64,000 nt of DNA from Promethearchaeota archaeon (GTDB lineage: Archaea > Asgardarchaeota > Lokiarchaeia > Sigynarchaeales > SOKP01), in contig JAGXNR010000002.1 of the NCBI GenBank assembly GCA_019894875.1, positions 47,795 through 111,794 on the forward strand, read 5' to 3'. Every line of letters begins with the position of its first letter. Position 1 is the first letter of the stretch. The notes under the pieces were generated by a model. It was given only the letters and a program-made list of their open reading frames with translations, did not search any database and had not been told where the DNA came from. Shown piece by piece: positions 1 through 7,930 of the stretch. The position numbers and the translations under genes were made by a program.

Positions 1-171
1 TTTAAAAATATTGTAGGACTGAAACCCGAAGATGTTCAGGCTTGGTATCTACTATCTAAATCTTATTACCAAAATAAGAAATTAAGTTATGCCTTAGAAG
101 CAAATACCCGATGTTTAACACTTGATCCTAATTTTAAACCAGCATTAGAATTACGTGACCAATTATCTTAA
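1..171 (+). CDS. TPR-repeat protein, C-terminal fragment
   Basis: The frame is open from base 1 to a TAA at 169-171, giving 56 residues with no start in the window, so this is the end of a longer gene. The visible part has tetratricopeptide spacing: a W-Y-L-L-S-K-S-Y-Y helix, then an A-L-E-A helix and an L-D-P-N turn followed by P-A-L-E-L, as in the A/B helices of TPR units. TPR arrays are protein-protein scaffolds; no partner can be named. The stop is only a few bases from the stop of the convergent membrane-protein gene. Confidence 0.6.
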   Translation, partial: FKNIVGLKPEDVQAWYLLSKSYYQNKKLSYALEANTRCLTLDPNFKPALELRDQLS

Positions 172-175
172 AATT

Positions 176-1255
176 TTAATTTGTCTTTAGTTGAGTAATT
201 TCATCTTTTGACATTAAATAACCATGATTTGATTTCCAATTTAACAAGTAGCAAAACAGAAAGTTAAGTATATACGGTAATTCTGAAAATGGCCCAAATT
301 TGATACGTTCTTTTGATTTATATGACTTTTGAATTTTAATAAAATCATAATTATCCAATATAGTTCTACGACCTCCAAGAGGATTTTTGCAGCGTAAAAT
401 GTTAATAGATGTGGTTTTATTTATCAGAATCGTTAACGATGTTTTGCTCTTATAAAGTTCAAATTTATTTTCGCTAATAACTAATCGATTATTTCTATCA
501 GAAGTTCTACTTATCATAATAAAAATTGGAATCAAAATAATTAAAAAATAAGCCACTCCACCAGAAAAAACCAGGATGGTGATGAAAAAGAGATCGGTAG
601 ATAAAGAAATAATGTAATTTATCAGATAAGTTATTATTGGTGTTATAACTAAGATTAATATATATATTAGCTTTGACTTTTTTAAATCCTCTAATTTTAC
701 GACCGAAATTTCATAATTTTGTGGAAATTGATACTCAATCTTATTACTCAATTCTTCACACTTTTCTTGAATATTTCCAAAATGAAAATAAATTGATTCG
801 ATTATATTTTGAAGTTTAGGGATATGAGGTACATTTTTTATTGAAATCTTATTTGGTATTATCTCATCAGTAATAAATTCAATTGTTCCCGAATCAAAAT
901 TTTTATCAAAAAATCTCTTTCGAAAAATAATTCCCTTAAAAGAATTTAGAGGATAAGACTCAATATTTATTGAATCTTTTGGAGATTTTTGTAATTGATA
1001 AATATGGAGTCTTTTGTTGGTTAAAAGAAAAAAGGATGTTTTTCTTTCATCCATAATTGAGATAGATATAATAATTGGAGTTGCTATTAAAATAAATACA
1101 CAACCAATTATAATATTGAAAAGATAAACCATAAGGATCCCAAATAATATGTCAAGTCCTCCAGTAATTAAACTACTAAAAAAAATTATTGCTTTATTAT
1201 TAGTTATTTTTGGCGATTTGTAAAAAATAATTTCATCTTCATCAACTCTCCTCAT
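176..1255 (-). CDS. Membrane protein with two similar halves (TM pair plus PH-like segment)
   Basis: A 359-residue protein of unknown function. Each half has the same layout: two hydrophobic helices (about residues 20-65 and 195-245) followed by a beta-rich, polar segment with a T-N-K-R-L-H-I-Y or S-E-N-K-F-E-L-Y strand. That strand resembles the one that opens bacterial PH-like (bPH) domains after a membrane pair. This suggests an internal duplication of a TM2-PH-like unit (inference from layout, not an alignment). The ATG at 1253-1255 begins M-R-R-V-D-E-D-E. It would sit in the membrane with the polar domains probably cytosolic. Convergent with the TPR gene. Confidence 0.6.
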   Translation of the reverse strand: MRRVDEDEIIFYKSPKITNNKAIIFFSSLITGGLDILFGILMVYLFNIIIGCVFILIATPIIISISIMDERKTSFFLLTNKRLHIYQLQKSPKDSINIESYPLNSFKGIIFRKRFFDKNFDSGTIEFITDEIIPNKISIKNVPHIPKLQNIIESIYFHFGNIQEKCEELSNKIEYQFPQNYEISVVKLEDLKKSKLIYILILVITPIITYLINYIISLSTDLFFITILVFSGGVAYFLIILIPIFIMISRTSDRNNRLVISENKFELYKSKTSLTILINKTTSINILRCKNPLGGRRTILDNYDFIKIQKSYKSKERIKFGPFSELPYILNFLFCYLLNWKSNHGYLMSKDEITQLKTN

Positions 1256-1318
1256 TAGAGTATCAGGAATTATAATATCTCACCAACATTTTAAATAAAC
1301 CTTTAGATTCTAATAGTT

Positions 1319-1933
1319 TTATCTCACATTATTTTCGATTGTCTTTCCACATTTACTACAGAAACTTGCGTTGAGAGAGACTGGTTTTCCACAGTGTGGG
1401 CAGATATTTTTTGGTGCGATGGCGGAAATCGGCACAATTTTTTTCCTATTGCGTTTTTCTCTTTCAGTCACAGATACATATATTCCTATACCTATCGCGA
1501 GTATACTTCCTACAATTGGCCCCATTGCTCCAAATCCTGCGTTTAGAAAATCCCACACCCCAAAAGGAAAGTTACCCTCATAAGTATAATATTCTAGTGA
1601 CACTAATGATATGATTGTTGCAGCAAATATGAAACAACCGGTAATAGCCCAAAGTTTACCGAGATTTCTTTCAGCGAGATATCCTTTTCGATATAAATAT
1701 CCTGTAATGATTAAGATCAAAGCTAATGTTGTGATTATGATAGATGCGCTGATTCCTGTTAAAAGGAATACTTGTTCATTCATGAAATCAATTGGATTGA
1801 TACTCAATCTTGAATATATTAAGCCCCACATCCATATACTAAAGTAGCTACCGGAAAAAGCTACTGGAGTTAACACTCCAATAATAGTAATAATACCCGC
1901 AGTAAAGGGAAATGCCCACGTATATTTTTTCAT
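1319..1933 (-). CDS. Four-TM membrane protein with C-terminal zinc ribbon
   Basis: 204 residues. Hydrophobic stretches at about residues 8-28, 57-80, 95-115 and 130-153 predict four membrane helices. The tail carries a short zinc ribbon, C178-P-H-C181 and C192-S-K-C195, of the type widespread in archaeal membrane proteins (zinc-ribbon_2-like). The function is unknown; the ribbon would lie in the cytosol if the N-terminus is also inside. It follows a TATA-like element near 2004-2012 on the same strand. Same strand as the upstream GNAT gene but 170 bases away, so probably its own transcript. Confidence 0.6.
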   Translation of the reverse strand: MKKYTWAFPFTAGIITIIGVLTPVAFSGSYFSIWMWGLIYSRLSINPIDFMNEQVFLLTGISASIIITTLALILIITGYLYRKGYLAERNLGKLWAITGCFIFAATIISLVSLEYYTYEGNFPFGVWDFLNAGFGAMGPIVGSILAIGIGIYVSVTEREKRNRKKIVPISAIAPKNICPHCGKPVSLNASFCSKCGKTIENNVR

Positions 1934-2003
1934 GGAGATAAACCTTTTTGTCTTTTATAGATTTCTTGTTGAGATGGATCTAATAAGATAAATTAGATGA
2001 GGA

Positions 2004-2012
2004 ATTATATAA
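2004..2012 (-). promoter_or_regulatory. TATA-box-like element
   Basis: On the minus strand this reads CTTATATAA, a good archaeal TATA-box match, about 70 bases upstream of the ATG of the zinc-ribbon membrane protein. That would give a 5-prime leader of roughly 45 bases. In DNA this AT-rich, chance matches are common. Confidence 0.35.
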
Positions 2013-2107
2013 GTGTTTACATTGCTCGAGAATTTGGTTGATGAGTTTTATAGGAATAATTTAGTTGGTCAAAAAAAATAGAAGTATATTATAATTTTTT
2101 TTAAAAC

Positions 2108-2893
2108 TTAGAGAAGTTTGATTACTCTTCCAAAACCAATGTTTAGTTGAAGATTATCACGGTAAGAATTGACTCCCCCAAACTCAATTCTGATTTTTTC
2201 ACCTGACTTCACCTGTGAGATTTGGTTATTCCATAATACCAAAGTGATCTCCCCAGATTTATCACATAGAATTGCATGGGCAACGGTAAGTTCTTTCCCA
2301 TCCTTTTTGGACTTGACTTGAGTAGGAGGATTTATTTTTACAATCTCACCTTCTACAACTACCCCAGTCATTCCATTATTTAAATCAATTAAGTTTTGCA
2401 CAGATGATTTTGTTTTATCTGTTGTTCTTTGATACCATATCCCTCTCCAACCCAACTCAGCATCCCCTTCATCCCACCCAACTTGATTAAAGCCTAGTTT
2501 TTCATAGAAATGTCTTGTTCTAGCATTCCATTCTGGAGTACCTAATGTCCATACTACTTCGGGATATTTGTTAAAAATTAAATTCATTACTTTTGTTGCT
2601 ATTCCTTTATTGTGATATCTCGGATCCACGAATATACGTTCTAGGATATGATGATCTATCTTTTCTGAATCTAAAATTATTCCTCCTACAATTTCCTCAT
2701 CATATAGAATCTTATAATATGTCAAAGTTCTCATAGCCCAATTCTGAAATTCTGGAGTATCATATCCGGGTGGACCACCAGGTTGATCAAAACCGAAAAC
2801 CTTAGCATCAGTGTGGAAGGCTCTTTTTGATATTTCGGCAAGAATTTCCGCATCGTTTGAAGTTGCTTCTTCAATTCTAATGTTTTTTTCCAT
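2108..2893 (-). CDS. GNAT N-acetyltransferase fused to a C-terminal OB-fold domain
   Basis: 261 residues in two domains. Residues about 5-155 form a GNAT acetyltransferase: V-D-P-R-Y-H-N-K-G-I-A-T-K is the acetyl-CoA pyrophosphate loop, followed by N-A-R-T-R-H-F-Y-E-K-L-G-F, the classic motif B helix. Residues about 165-258 look like an OB-fold of the SOSS-B/RPA single-strand-binding type: G-V-V-V-E-G-E-I-V, then A-H-A-I-L-C-D-K-S-G-E-I, L-V-L-W-N and N-L-Q-L-N-I-G-F-G. Nucleic-acid binding by the OB domain is inferred from the fold pattern. An acetyltransferase carried on an OB-fold could act on nucleic-acid-bound targets, but the substrate is unknown. The ATG start gives a complete GNAT beta-1. 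Confidence 0.72.
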   Translation of the reverse strand: MEKNIRIEEATSNDAEILAEISKRAFHTDAKVFGFDQPGGPPGYDTPEFQNWAMRTLTYYKILYDEEIVGGIILDSEKIDHHILERIFVDPRYHNKGIATKVMNLIFNKYPEVVWTLGTPEWNARTRHFYEKLGFNQVGWDEGDAELGWRGIWYQRTTDKTKSSVQNLIDLNNGMTGVVVEGEIVKINPPTQVKSKKDGKELTVAHAILCDKSGEITLVLWNNQISQVKSGEKIRIEFGGVNSYRDNLQLNIGFGRVIKLL

Positions 2894-2964
2894 AATGTCA
2901 TTTATAATATTATTTATTTTAAATTGTGGAGAGTTAAGATTTTTTTAACAACTTATTTTACATA

Positions 2965-3372
2965 CTAAGGAAGTAATGCGGTAACCTCAATTTCAATATC
3001 AATATTTTTAATTGGTGATTTAGCTTGGATAGTCACTCTAGCAGGTTCTTGACCGTTTTCGAAATATTCACGATAAACCTGATTCATTTTGTCGAACTCT
3101 TTTAATTTCCTCATGTACACAACAACCTTTAAAATATCATTCATTGCTGCTCCAGAAGATTCAAGTAAAAATTTGATATTTTCTAGGGTTTGTCTCGTTT
3201 GTTCAGTAATATTTCCTTTAAGAATTTTATTTGTTTTAAGATCAACAGAAAGCTGACTGGAAAGAAACAGAAAATTACCAGCTTTTACAACATGGTTGAA
3301 TGGAAATTGATTTTTTCTAATCCCATCGATTTCTACAATTTCTTTTTTCATATCTGAATCACTAAAAAGCAT
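2965..3372 (-). CDS. ridA: RidA/YjgF/UK114 family protein (enamine/imine deaminase)
   Basis: RidA proteins are small trimeric enzymes that hydrolyse reactive 2-aminoacrylate and related imines released by PLP enzymes. Visible signatures are G-N-F-L-F-L-S-S-Q-L near residue 33, and E-P-A-R-V-T-I-Q-A followed by I-E-I-E-V-T-A at the end, which holds the conserved arginine of active family members. The first ATG gives 135 residues; the internal Met8 gives 128, the usual family length, and is the likelier start (at 3351). It lies between the GNAT-OB gene and the glycyl radical enzyme region on the same strand. Confidence 0.85.
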   Translation of the reverse strand: MLFSDSDMKKEIVEIDGIRKNQFPFNHVVKAGNFLFLSSQLSVDLKTNKILKGNITEQTRQTLENIKFLLESSGAAMNDILKVVVYMRKLKEFDKMNQVYREYFENGQEPARVTIQAKSPIKNIDIEIEVTALLP

Positions 3373-3435
3373 TCTGCTATTTTTATTAATAATGTTAAGA
3401 GGGTTCTTATTTTTTAGCCAATTTCAAACTAAACT

Positions 3436-3585
3436 CTAATTCACAAAGTCAAGATTGAGGAGAAGTATTTTTATTAATAAAAAAAATGATAAAATAGACT
3501 CAACCATATAAATCAGGAGACGGATTCCTGGACCATCATGGGTAGCAAACCTCAGTATATCGTATACTAAACCTTTCGTATCTCT
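3436..3585 (-). pseudogene. Remnant of a glycyl-radical-enzyme activase N-terminus
   Basis: Directly behind the glycyl radical enzyme stop, the minus strand encodes K-G-L-V-Y-D-I-L-R-F-A-T-H-D-G-P-G-I-R (3520-3576). This is the hallmark N-terminus of PFL-activase-type radical SAM enzymes. In intact activases it is followed by a short strand and the CxxxCxxC cluster motif. Here the similarity stops after G-I-R and turns into a hydrophobic tail ending at a TAG, with no CxxxCxxC in any frame before ridA. The likely ancestral start position reads TAT instead of ATG. The 64-codon open frame through it is therefore a decay product, not a functional enzyme. Confidence 0.7.
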
Positions 3586-5896
3586 ATAGTTTATGTTCTG
3601 TCCGAGCAATAATGGTATCTTGGAGATCATCAGTTAGTTGCGTGAAGAAAGCATTATATCCTGCTACTTTTACTACTAGATCTCGATAGTTATCGGGTTC
3701 CTTTTGGGCATTTCTCAATGTTTCTGAAGATACTACATTAACTTGCATATGAAAAATCTTTTGATCGATAAATGATCTTACCATGGCAGCCATTCTTTCC
3801 ATATTTCCATCTCTAAAAACTGTTGGATCGATTCTTAGATTAAAAGTTATACCACCAAGTATTTCAACATGATCGATTTTGCCCATGGAATTTATTACTG
3901 CTGTTGGACCTTTTAAATCTTTACCACGACTTGGTGATGACGCATCTACAAGCGGTTCTCCAGCCAATCTTCCCGAGGGAAGAGCCCCAACTATCTTACC
4001 TTGCGGAACATAAGATCCCATTACGGAACCTCCCGGACAACCTTGACCCCCCCGTAAGTTCTTTACCTTGTTGAATTCTTCCATCCACTGATGTAACACC
4101 CAAGCCGCTTGCTCGTCAGCATAATCATCATCATTCCCAAATTTAGGTGCGTTTAGTAGCATCTGGTGCAATTCCCCGCACCCTTCAAAATTGTTGTCAA
4201 GAGCATCGCATAATTCAGCCATTGTGAATTTTTTTTCATCAAATACGAACTTTTTAATAGCAGTTAAGGAATCTGCTGCATCTGTTGTAGCAAGCGGTGC
4301 TCCCCCATTATTAAAGTTGTAATGAGCTCCACCTTCTTCCCTACATAATCCTTTTTCAATGCAACCTTCTATTAGTGCGGACTCATAAACGGTTGGGGTA
4401 AACTCTATCATTTTTCTCTCAACGTTATTACCAGCTATTTGAATATGTCTTCTCATCCAAGCTACTTGTTTACGGTATGCTTCCTGAACTTCTTCAAAAG
4501 AAGTGAATTTTCTTGGGTCACCTGTTTCTAATCCAATTTTTTTTTTATCAATACGACGCACACCATTGGTCATCACGTATTCCATGCAAGCTGCAAAATT
4601 AGGCATTTGGAAGTAAAAATATCCAGAATCTTTACCAGGTATTACAAGTTCAAAACAACCTTGTGGAGAAGCATTCCGGGCATCCTCCAATGTTATTGTA
4701 GGACCACCCATACTACCACGAGCAAGTGCTTGAGATACTATAACATCACTATTGACGAACTGCGGTTGTCCAGTACCTAATGAACAGAGTTGACATGTTT
4801 TTATCAGTAGATCATCTGGGATTTGATTATGAACCAGTACACTGAGCCAAGGAAGGGGTAACCTGGTATGCATTACACCGTCTATAAACATGTAAGATAA
4901 CTCGTTGGTAGCATCTTGTCCATTTGTTTTAATACCACCAACAGTAATTGGCGTTCCCGAAGGAATTACATCTCTTTCGAAGTTTCCCGCAAGTAAATAG
5001 CAGTCAATTAACTCTTGAGCTTCCTCTTTGGTTATGCGTCCTTCTTTTATATCACGCTCATAGTATGGATATAAATATTGGTCCATCCTACCCTGGCTAA
5101 AACCCATGGTAGGTACTACCTCCCAGAATAATAATAAATAGGAAAAGTAATATGATTGCAATGCTTCATAAAATGTTCGTGCCGGGTGTGCCGGTACTTG
5201 ATCGCATACCTCAGCGAGCTTCAGCAATTCTGCCTTTCTCTTGCTATCCTCTTCTTTTTCAGCTAATTCTCTTGCCGTGCTAGAAAATCTTTTCCCAATT
5301 TCAGCTGCTGCTTCCATAGCCAGAATCACACCCTTCAAGAAGGGGACTTTTGCGGCTTCATCAGGTTCAGTAAGTTCAAGTCTGGAGAGCCTTTCCTCTG
5401 CTTCTTTTTTTATACCCAAAAACCCTTTCTTCAGCACCTTCTGATGATCATGGATATTGTGACCGAAGTGATGGGTGACCACCTTTCTACCTTGTTCTGT
5501 CCAGTATGGCTTAAGTTCTTCCCACTCTTTCTTGTCTTCATCACTAAGTTCAGGGAAAGGCGCATCTCCCCTCGTTCCAAGAATGTATGAATGCCCAACT
5601 TTCTGTGCCGCTAAATTGATAGCGGGGGTAACGTTGGTACAGAGTGGCCTAACGCTAGTACAACCAGCAAAAAGTTGATTAGGATAGATATAAATCGGCA
5701 TCTCCCTTACTGTGGCAGCAAAGACTTTTGCCCTACGTGTGATCACTGACTCCCCTTCTGTTTCCTTCAATATTTTTGTTTCAATACGTGCCCTCTCAAT
5801 CGAGGCTGTAGGTTTGAGACTTAGACATTCCTCTCTGAGCCTTTCAACCCGTGGTGTAATCCCCTTTACAATCGTCTGGTTTAGCACTTGTACCAT
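3584..5896 (-). CDS. PFL-family glycyl radical enzyme (decarboxylase/dehydratase type, substrate unknown)
   Basis: 770 residues, the usual length for pyruvate-formate-lyase-like glycyl radical enzymes. The C-terminus has the radical loop V-A-G-Y-N-A-F-F with the glycine at residue 746, ending Q-D-T-I-I-A-R-T-E-H. The thiyl site is G-C414-F-E416. A single Cys followed by Glu at +2 is the pattern of dehydratase, lyase and decarboxylase members, not of true PFL, which has Cys-Cys. Which substrate it uses cannot be read with confidence. It acts in the anaerobic cytosol and needs a radical SAM activase, and the only local activase sequence is a remnant just downstream. Start: ATG with G-G-A-T upstream on the minus strand. 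Confidence 0.88.
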   Translation of the reverse strand: MVQVLNQTIVKGITPRVERLREECLSLKPTASIERARIETKILKETEGESVITRRAKVFAATVREMPIYIYPNQLFAGCTSVRPLCTNVTPAINLAAQKVGHSYILGTRGDAPFPELSDEDKKEWEELKPYWTEQGRKVVTHHFGHNIHDHQKVLKKGFLGIKKEAEERLSRLELTEPDEAAKVPFLKGVILAMEAAAEIGKRFSSTARELAEKEEDSKRKAELLKLAEVCDQVPAHPARTFYEALQSYYFSYLLLFWEVVPTMGFSQGRMDQYLYPYYERDIKEGRITKEEAQELIDCYLLAGNFERDVIPSGTPITVGGIKTNGQDATNELSYMFIDGVMHTRLPLPWLSVLVHNQIPDDLLIKTCQLCSLGTGQPQFVNSDVIVSQALARGSMGGPTITLEDARNASPQGCFELVIPGKDSGYFYFQMPNFAACMEYVMTNGVRRIDKKKIGLETGDPRKFTSFEEVQEAYRKQVAWMRRHIQIAGNNVERKMIEFTPTVYESALIEGCIEKGLCREEGGAHYNFNNGGAPLATTDAADSLTAIKKFVFDEKKFTMAELCDALDNNFEGCGELHQMLLNAPKFGNDDDYADEQAAWVLHQWMEEFNKVKNLRGGQGCPGGSVMGSYVPQGKIVGALPSGRLAGEPLVDASSPSRGKDLKGPTAVINSMGKIDHVEILGGITFNLRIDPTVFRDGNMERMAAMVRSFIDQKIFHMQVNVVSSETLRNAQKEPDNYRDLVVKVAGYNAFFTQLTDDLQDTIIARTEHKL

Positions 5897-5937
5897 TAAA
5901 GGTCATCCTATTAAATTTCAAATAAGCTATAGAATAT

Positions 5938-5970
5938 GATATAATTATATCTTGTTATAATATAATTATA
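5938..5970. promoter_or_regulatory. Paired AT-rich palindromes upstream of the glycyl radical enzyme
   Basis: A perfect 14-base palindrome GATATAATTATATC (5938-5951) is followed by a perfect 10-base one, TATAATTATA (5961-5970). They share the 11-mer ATATAATTATA, and their centres are 21 bases apart, two turns of the helix. They lie 42-74 bases upstream of the glycyl radical enzyme start, so they could be an operator pair or overlap its promoter. Background AT content makes this moderate evidence only. Confidence 0.35.
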
Positions 5971-6003
5971 CTACTTCTAATAAAAAATTATTAATTATAT
6001 ATT

Positions 6004-6846
6004 CTAAGGAATATCAACACCCGGAACTTCTACTTTTAAATATTCAATTCTTCCACTTGCTCTTTTACCTTGGAATAATTGATTGGTGCAAAGAAAAAGG
6101 GTTCTTCCATCCTCTCCTCCCAATGCGCAAGCGAAAACATTTGTATCTTTAACTTTAATTCTAGAAGTGACTTCATCCCCTTCTAATACACGTAATACTT
6201 CGTTTGTTAAAGGATTTGCAGCCCATATTGCCCCTTCTTCATCAAGGCATATACCATCTGGATCAAAACCTTCAAACTTAGCCCAAACTCTTCGATTTGT
6301 TAGATCTCCTGACGGTTCAATATCAAAAGCGATGAGGGCTCCTCCACGTTGTTCTGCTACAATAAAAGTTTTGCAATCAGGAGTCACAATACATCCATTG
6401 GGAAAAAGAAGATTCTCTGCAACTACTTTTGCATCTCCATCTTTTGTGACCATAATGATACATGTGGGATCTGGAGAGGCTTCAAGGGTTTTTGCACCCC
6501 AATTTCCTATGTAAGTTCGACCATAGGCATCAGTTACACTGTCATTGCAGGGAAATTCCGTAATTTTGCTTAAATCGGCATGAATTTTTAATCCATCGGG
6601 ATCTAAACGCATAAGATGGCGTTTTTGCATAGAAACTACCAGCATCCTACCATCATTTAGAAAACCCAATCCCGACGTCATATCTCTTAATTGTACAAGT
6701 ACATCTGATTTACCTTTTTCATCCACGGCGATAACTTTTCCTGCCGCTGCATCTGAAAAGAACAATTTTCCGTCTCGCCACCTAGGTCCCTCAGGAAACT
6801 CAAGACCCGATAATAAAACTTTCGTATCCGTATTCATATTTATCAA
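6004..6846 (-). CDS. SMP-30/gluconolactonase/LRE-like six-bladed beta-propeller protein
   Basis: 280 residues. The family signature is complete: L-E-F-P-E-G-P-R-W near residue 15 supplies the first metal-binding glutamate (E19). P-C-N-D-S-V-T-D-A-Y-G-R-T-Y-I-G-N and L-F-P-N-G-C supply the Asn ligands, and F-D-P-D-G-I-C-L-D supplies the Asp. SMP-30 family enzymes hydrolyse sugar lactones or related esters using a divalent metal; the substrate here is not determinable. No signal peptide, so cytosolic. The start may be Met1 or Met4. It lies upstream of the glycyl radical enzyme on the same strand but behind the palindrome region, so probably a separate transcript. Confidence 0.85.
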   Translation of the reverse strand: MINMNTDTKVLLSGLEFPEGPRWRDGKLFFSDAAAGKVIAVDEKGKSDVLVQLRDMTSGLGFLNDGRMLVVSMQKRHLMRLDPDGLKIHADLSKITEFPCNDSVTDAYGRTYIGNWGAKTLEASPDPTCIIMVTKDGDAKVVAENLLFPNGCIVTPDCKTFIVAEQRGGALIAFDIEPSGDLTNRRVWAKFEGFDPDGICLDEEGAIWAANPLTNEVLRVLEGDEVTSRIKVKDTNVFACALGGEDGRTLFLCTNQLFQGKRASGRIEYLKVEVPGVDIP

Positions 6847-6896
6847 TTTAATTCTATTTTTAATAAAATTACCTTTTTCATTTCAATAAAACTCAC

Positions 6897-7619
6897 TTAC
6901 ATGATATATTCCCTTTGCCCCTTGAGGAATGCATTCAATAAACTTACTTGAAATAATTTTTTACTGGTTTGATCTCCCAACACCTCATGATTATTTTTTA
7001 TTAGCTCATCAGTTACATCTTGACTTGAAATCCATGTATCTAATACTAAAGAATATTTAAGAAGTAGATCCCTTAGTTCTTCTCTTTCTGGACCTTTCTC
7101 TTTGAATGCAGCACACCATTTATTTTTACCTATACTTGAAAGAATTATATCACATCTTCTGAAGAACTTATGATGGCATAATTCATACCAGCTTAATTTA
7201 CCTTCTGAGGGTACTACAGGATTTATCTGAACTGCTGCCAGAATCATCTCATCATATTCATTTTTTTTCACTTCATTAATTAATGATTCAATTGCTGCTT
7301 TTGTAGCAAAGATCTTCGCTTTATCATTTGGATGTCTGCCTAGTAGATGAAATTCCAACGAATAGGAAAACATCTCAACATATAATTCCTTTAATGTAGT
7401 CTTTTTCCCTAACAAATCTAAGATATGTGATCGGATTGCTTTATTTGGATCACAAAAATCCAAAAGAATAGGGATTCCAGTATACCTTCCTTGAATAGGT
7501 AACCATTTTTTAAGAGTAAAATAATAAGCCCAAGCTTTCTTCCAACGGTCCTTTGTAATTGAATAATTATGACCTATTCTAATGTTAGCATTTTCGCCTC
7601 TTCCAATTGCTTCTATCAA
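6897..7619 (-). CDS. Conserved-looking hypothetical protein
   Basis: 240 residues with no family I recognise. It is soluble by composition, rich in aromatic and charged residues, and probably mostly helical (segments around residues 20-40, 65-95 and 100-120, and a helical C-terminal half). Cysteines at C-D-P, E-L-C-H-H-K and R-R-C-D are scattered and form no obvious metal site; the C-H-H cluster near residue 148 is the only possible one. The reading frame uses codons like its neighbours and fills the space between two convincing genes on the same strand, which supports it as a real gene. Confidence 0.55.
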   Translation of the reverse strand: MIEAIGRGENANIRIGHNYSITKDRWKKAWAYYFTLKKWLPIQGRYTGIPILLDFCDPNKAIRSHILDLLGKKTTLKELYVEMFSYSLEFHLLGRHPNDKAKIFATKAAIESLINEVKKNEYDEMILAAVQINPVVPSEGKLSWYELCHHKFFRRCDIILSSIGKNKWCAAFKEKGPEREELRDLLLKYSLVLDTWISSQDVTDELIKNNHEVLGDQTSKKLFQVSLLNAFLKGQREYIM

Positions 7620-7670
7620 TGATTTTATACTTAGTTCTAAATTCCAATTGCATCTGGAAAGCCAGGTGAT

Positions 7671-7835
7671 TTAACGAACTGCATATAATTCTTCGTCTGT
7701 CATTGGTTGCGCTTTCTTCCATAACTTATCTAATTTTTGTGTCTCCTTTATTTTGATTTCCTTATCTGAATAAAACCAGTTGACAGCTTCTTTCCATTCC
7801 GATTCCGCTATTTTAATGTTGTCTTTATTTGACAT
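7671..7835 (-). CDS. Small hypothetical protein (54 residues)
   Basis: A short frame from ATG (7833-7835) to TAA (7671-7673) in the gap upstream of the 240-residue hypothetical gene, on the same strand. It is highly charged and helical (W-K-E-A-V-N-W-F-Y-S-D-K-E, then K-L-D-K-L-W-K-K-A-Q-P-M-T-D-E-E-L-Y) with no membrane segment or Cys. The amphipathic pattern and position argue for a real small protein, perhaps made with its downstream neighbour. I do not recognise it. Confidence 0.4.
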   Translation of the reverse strand: MSNKDNIKIAESEWKEAVNWFYSDKEIKIKETQKLDKLWKKAQPMTDEELYAVR

Positions 7836-7930
7836 TAGACAAACTTTTCTAATATATTAATAATAATAAGTAATTTTTAATCCTTCAATAATAATATCCC
7901 TATCTCTAATATCTTAAAGTCTACAAATCA

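Noticed and set aside
3436..3630. A 64-codon open frame on the minus strand as a functional small protein
   Set aside because: Its start overlaps the end of the glycyl radical enzyme gene, and the only meaningful part is the activase remnant; described as a pseudogene instead.
6083..6514. A 143-codon plus-strand frame inside the SMP-30-like gene
   Set aside because: Antisense shadow of conserved coding sequence; Ser/Pro-rich with no domain.
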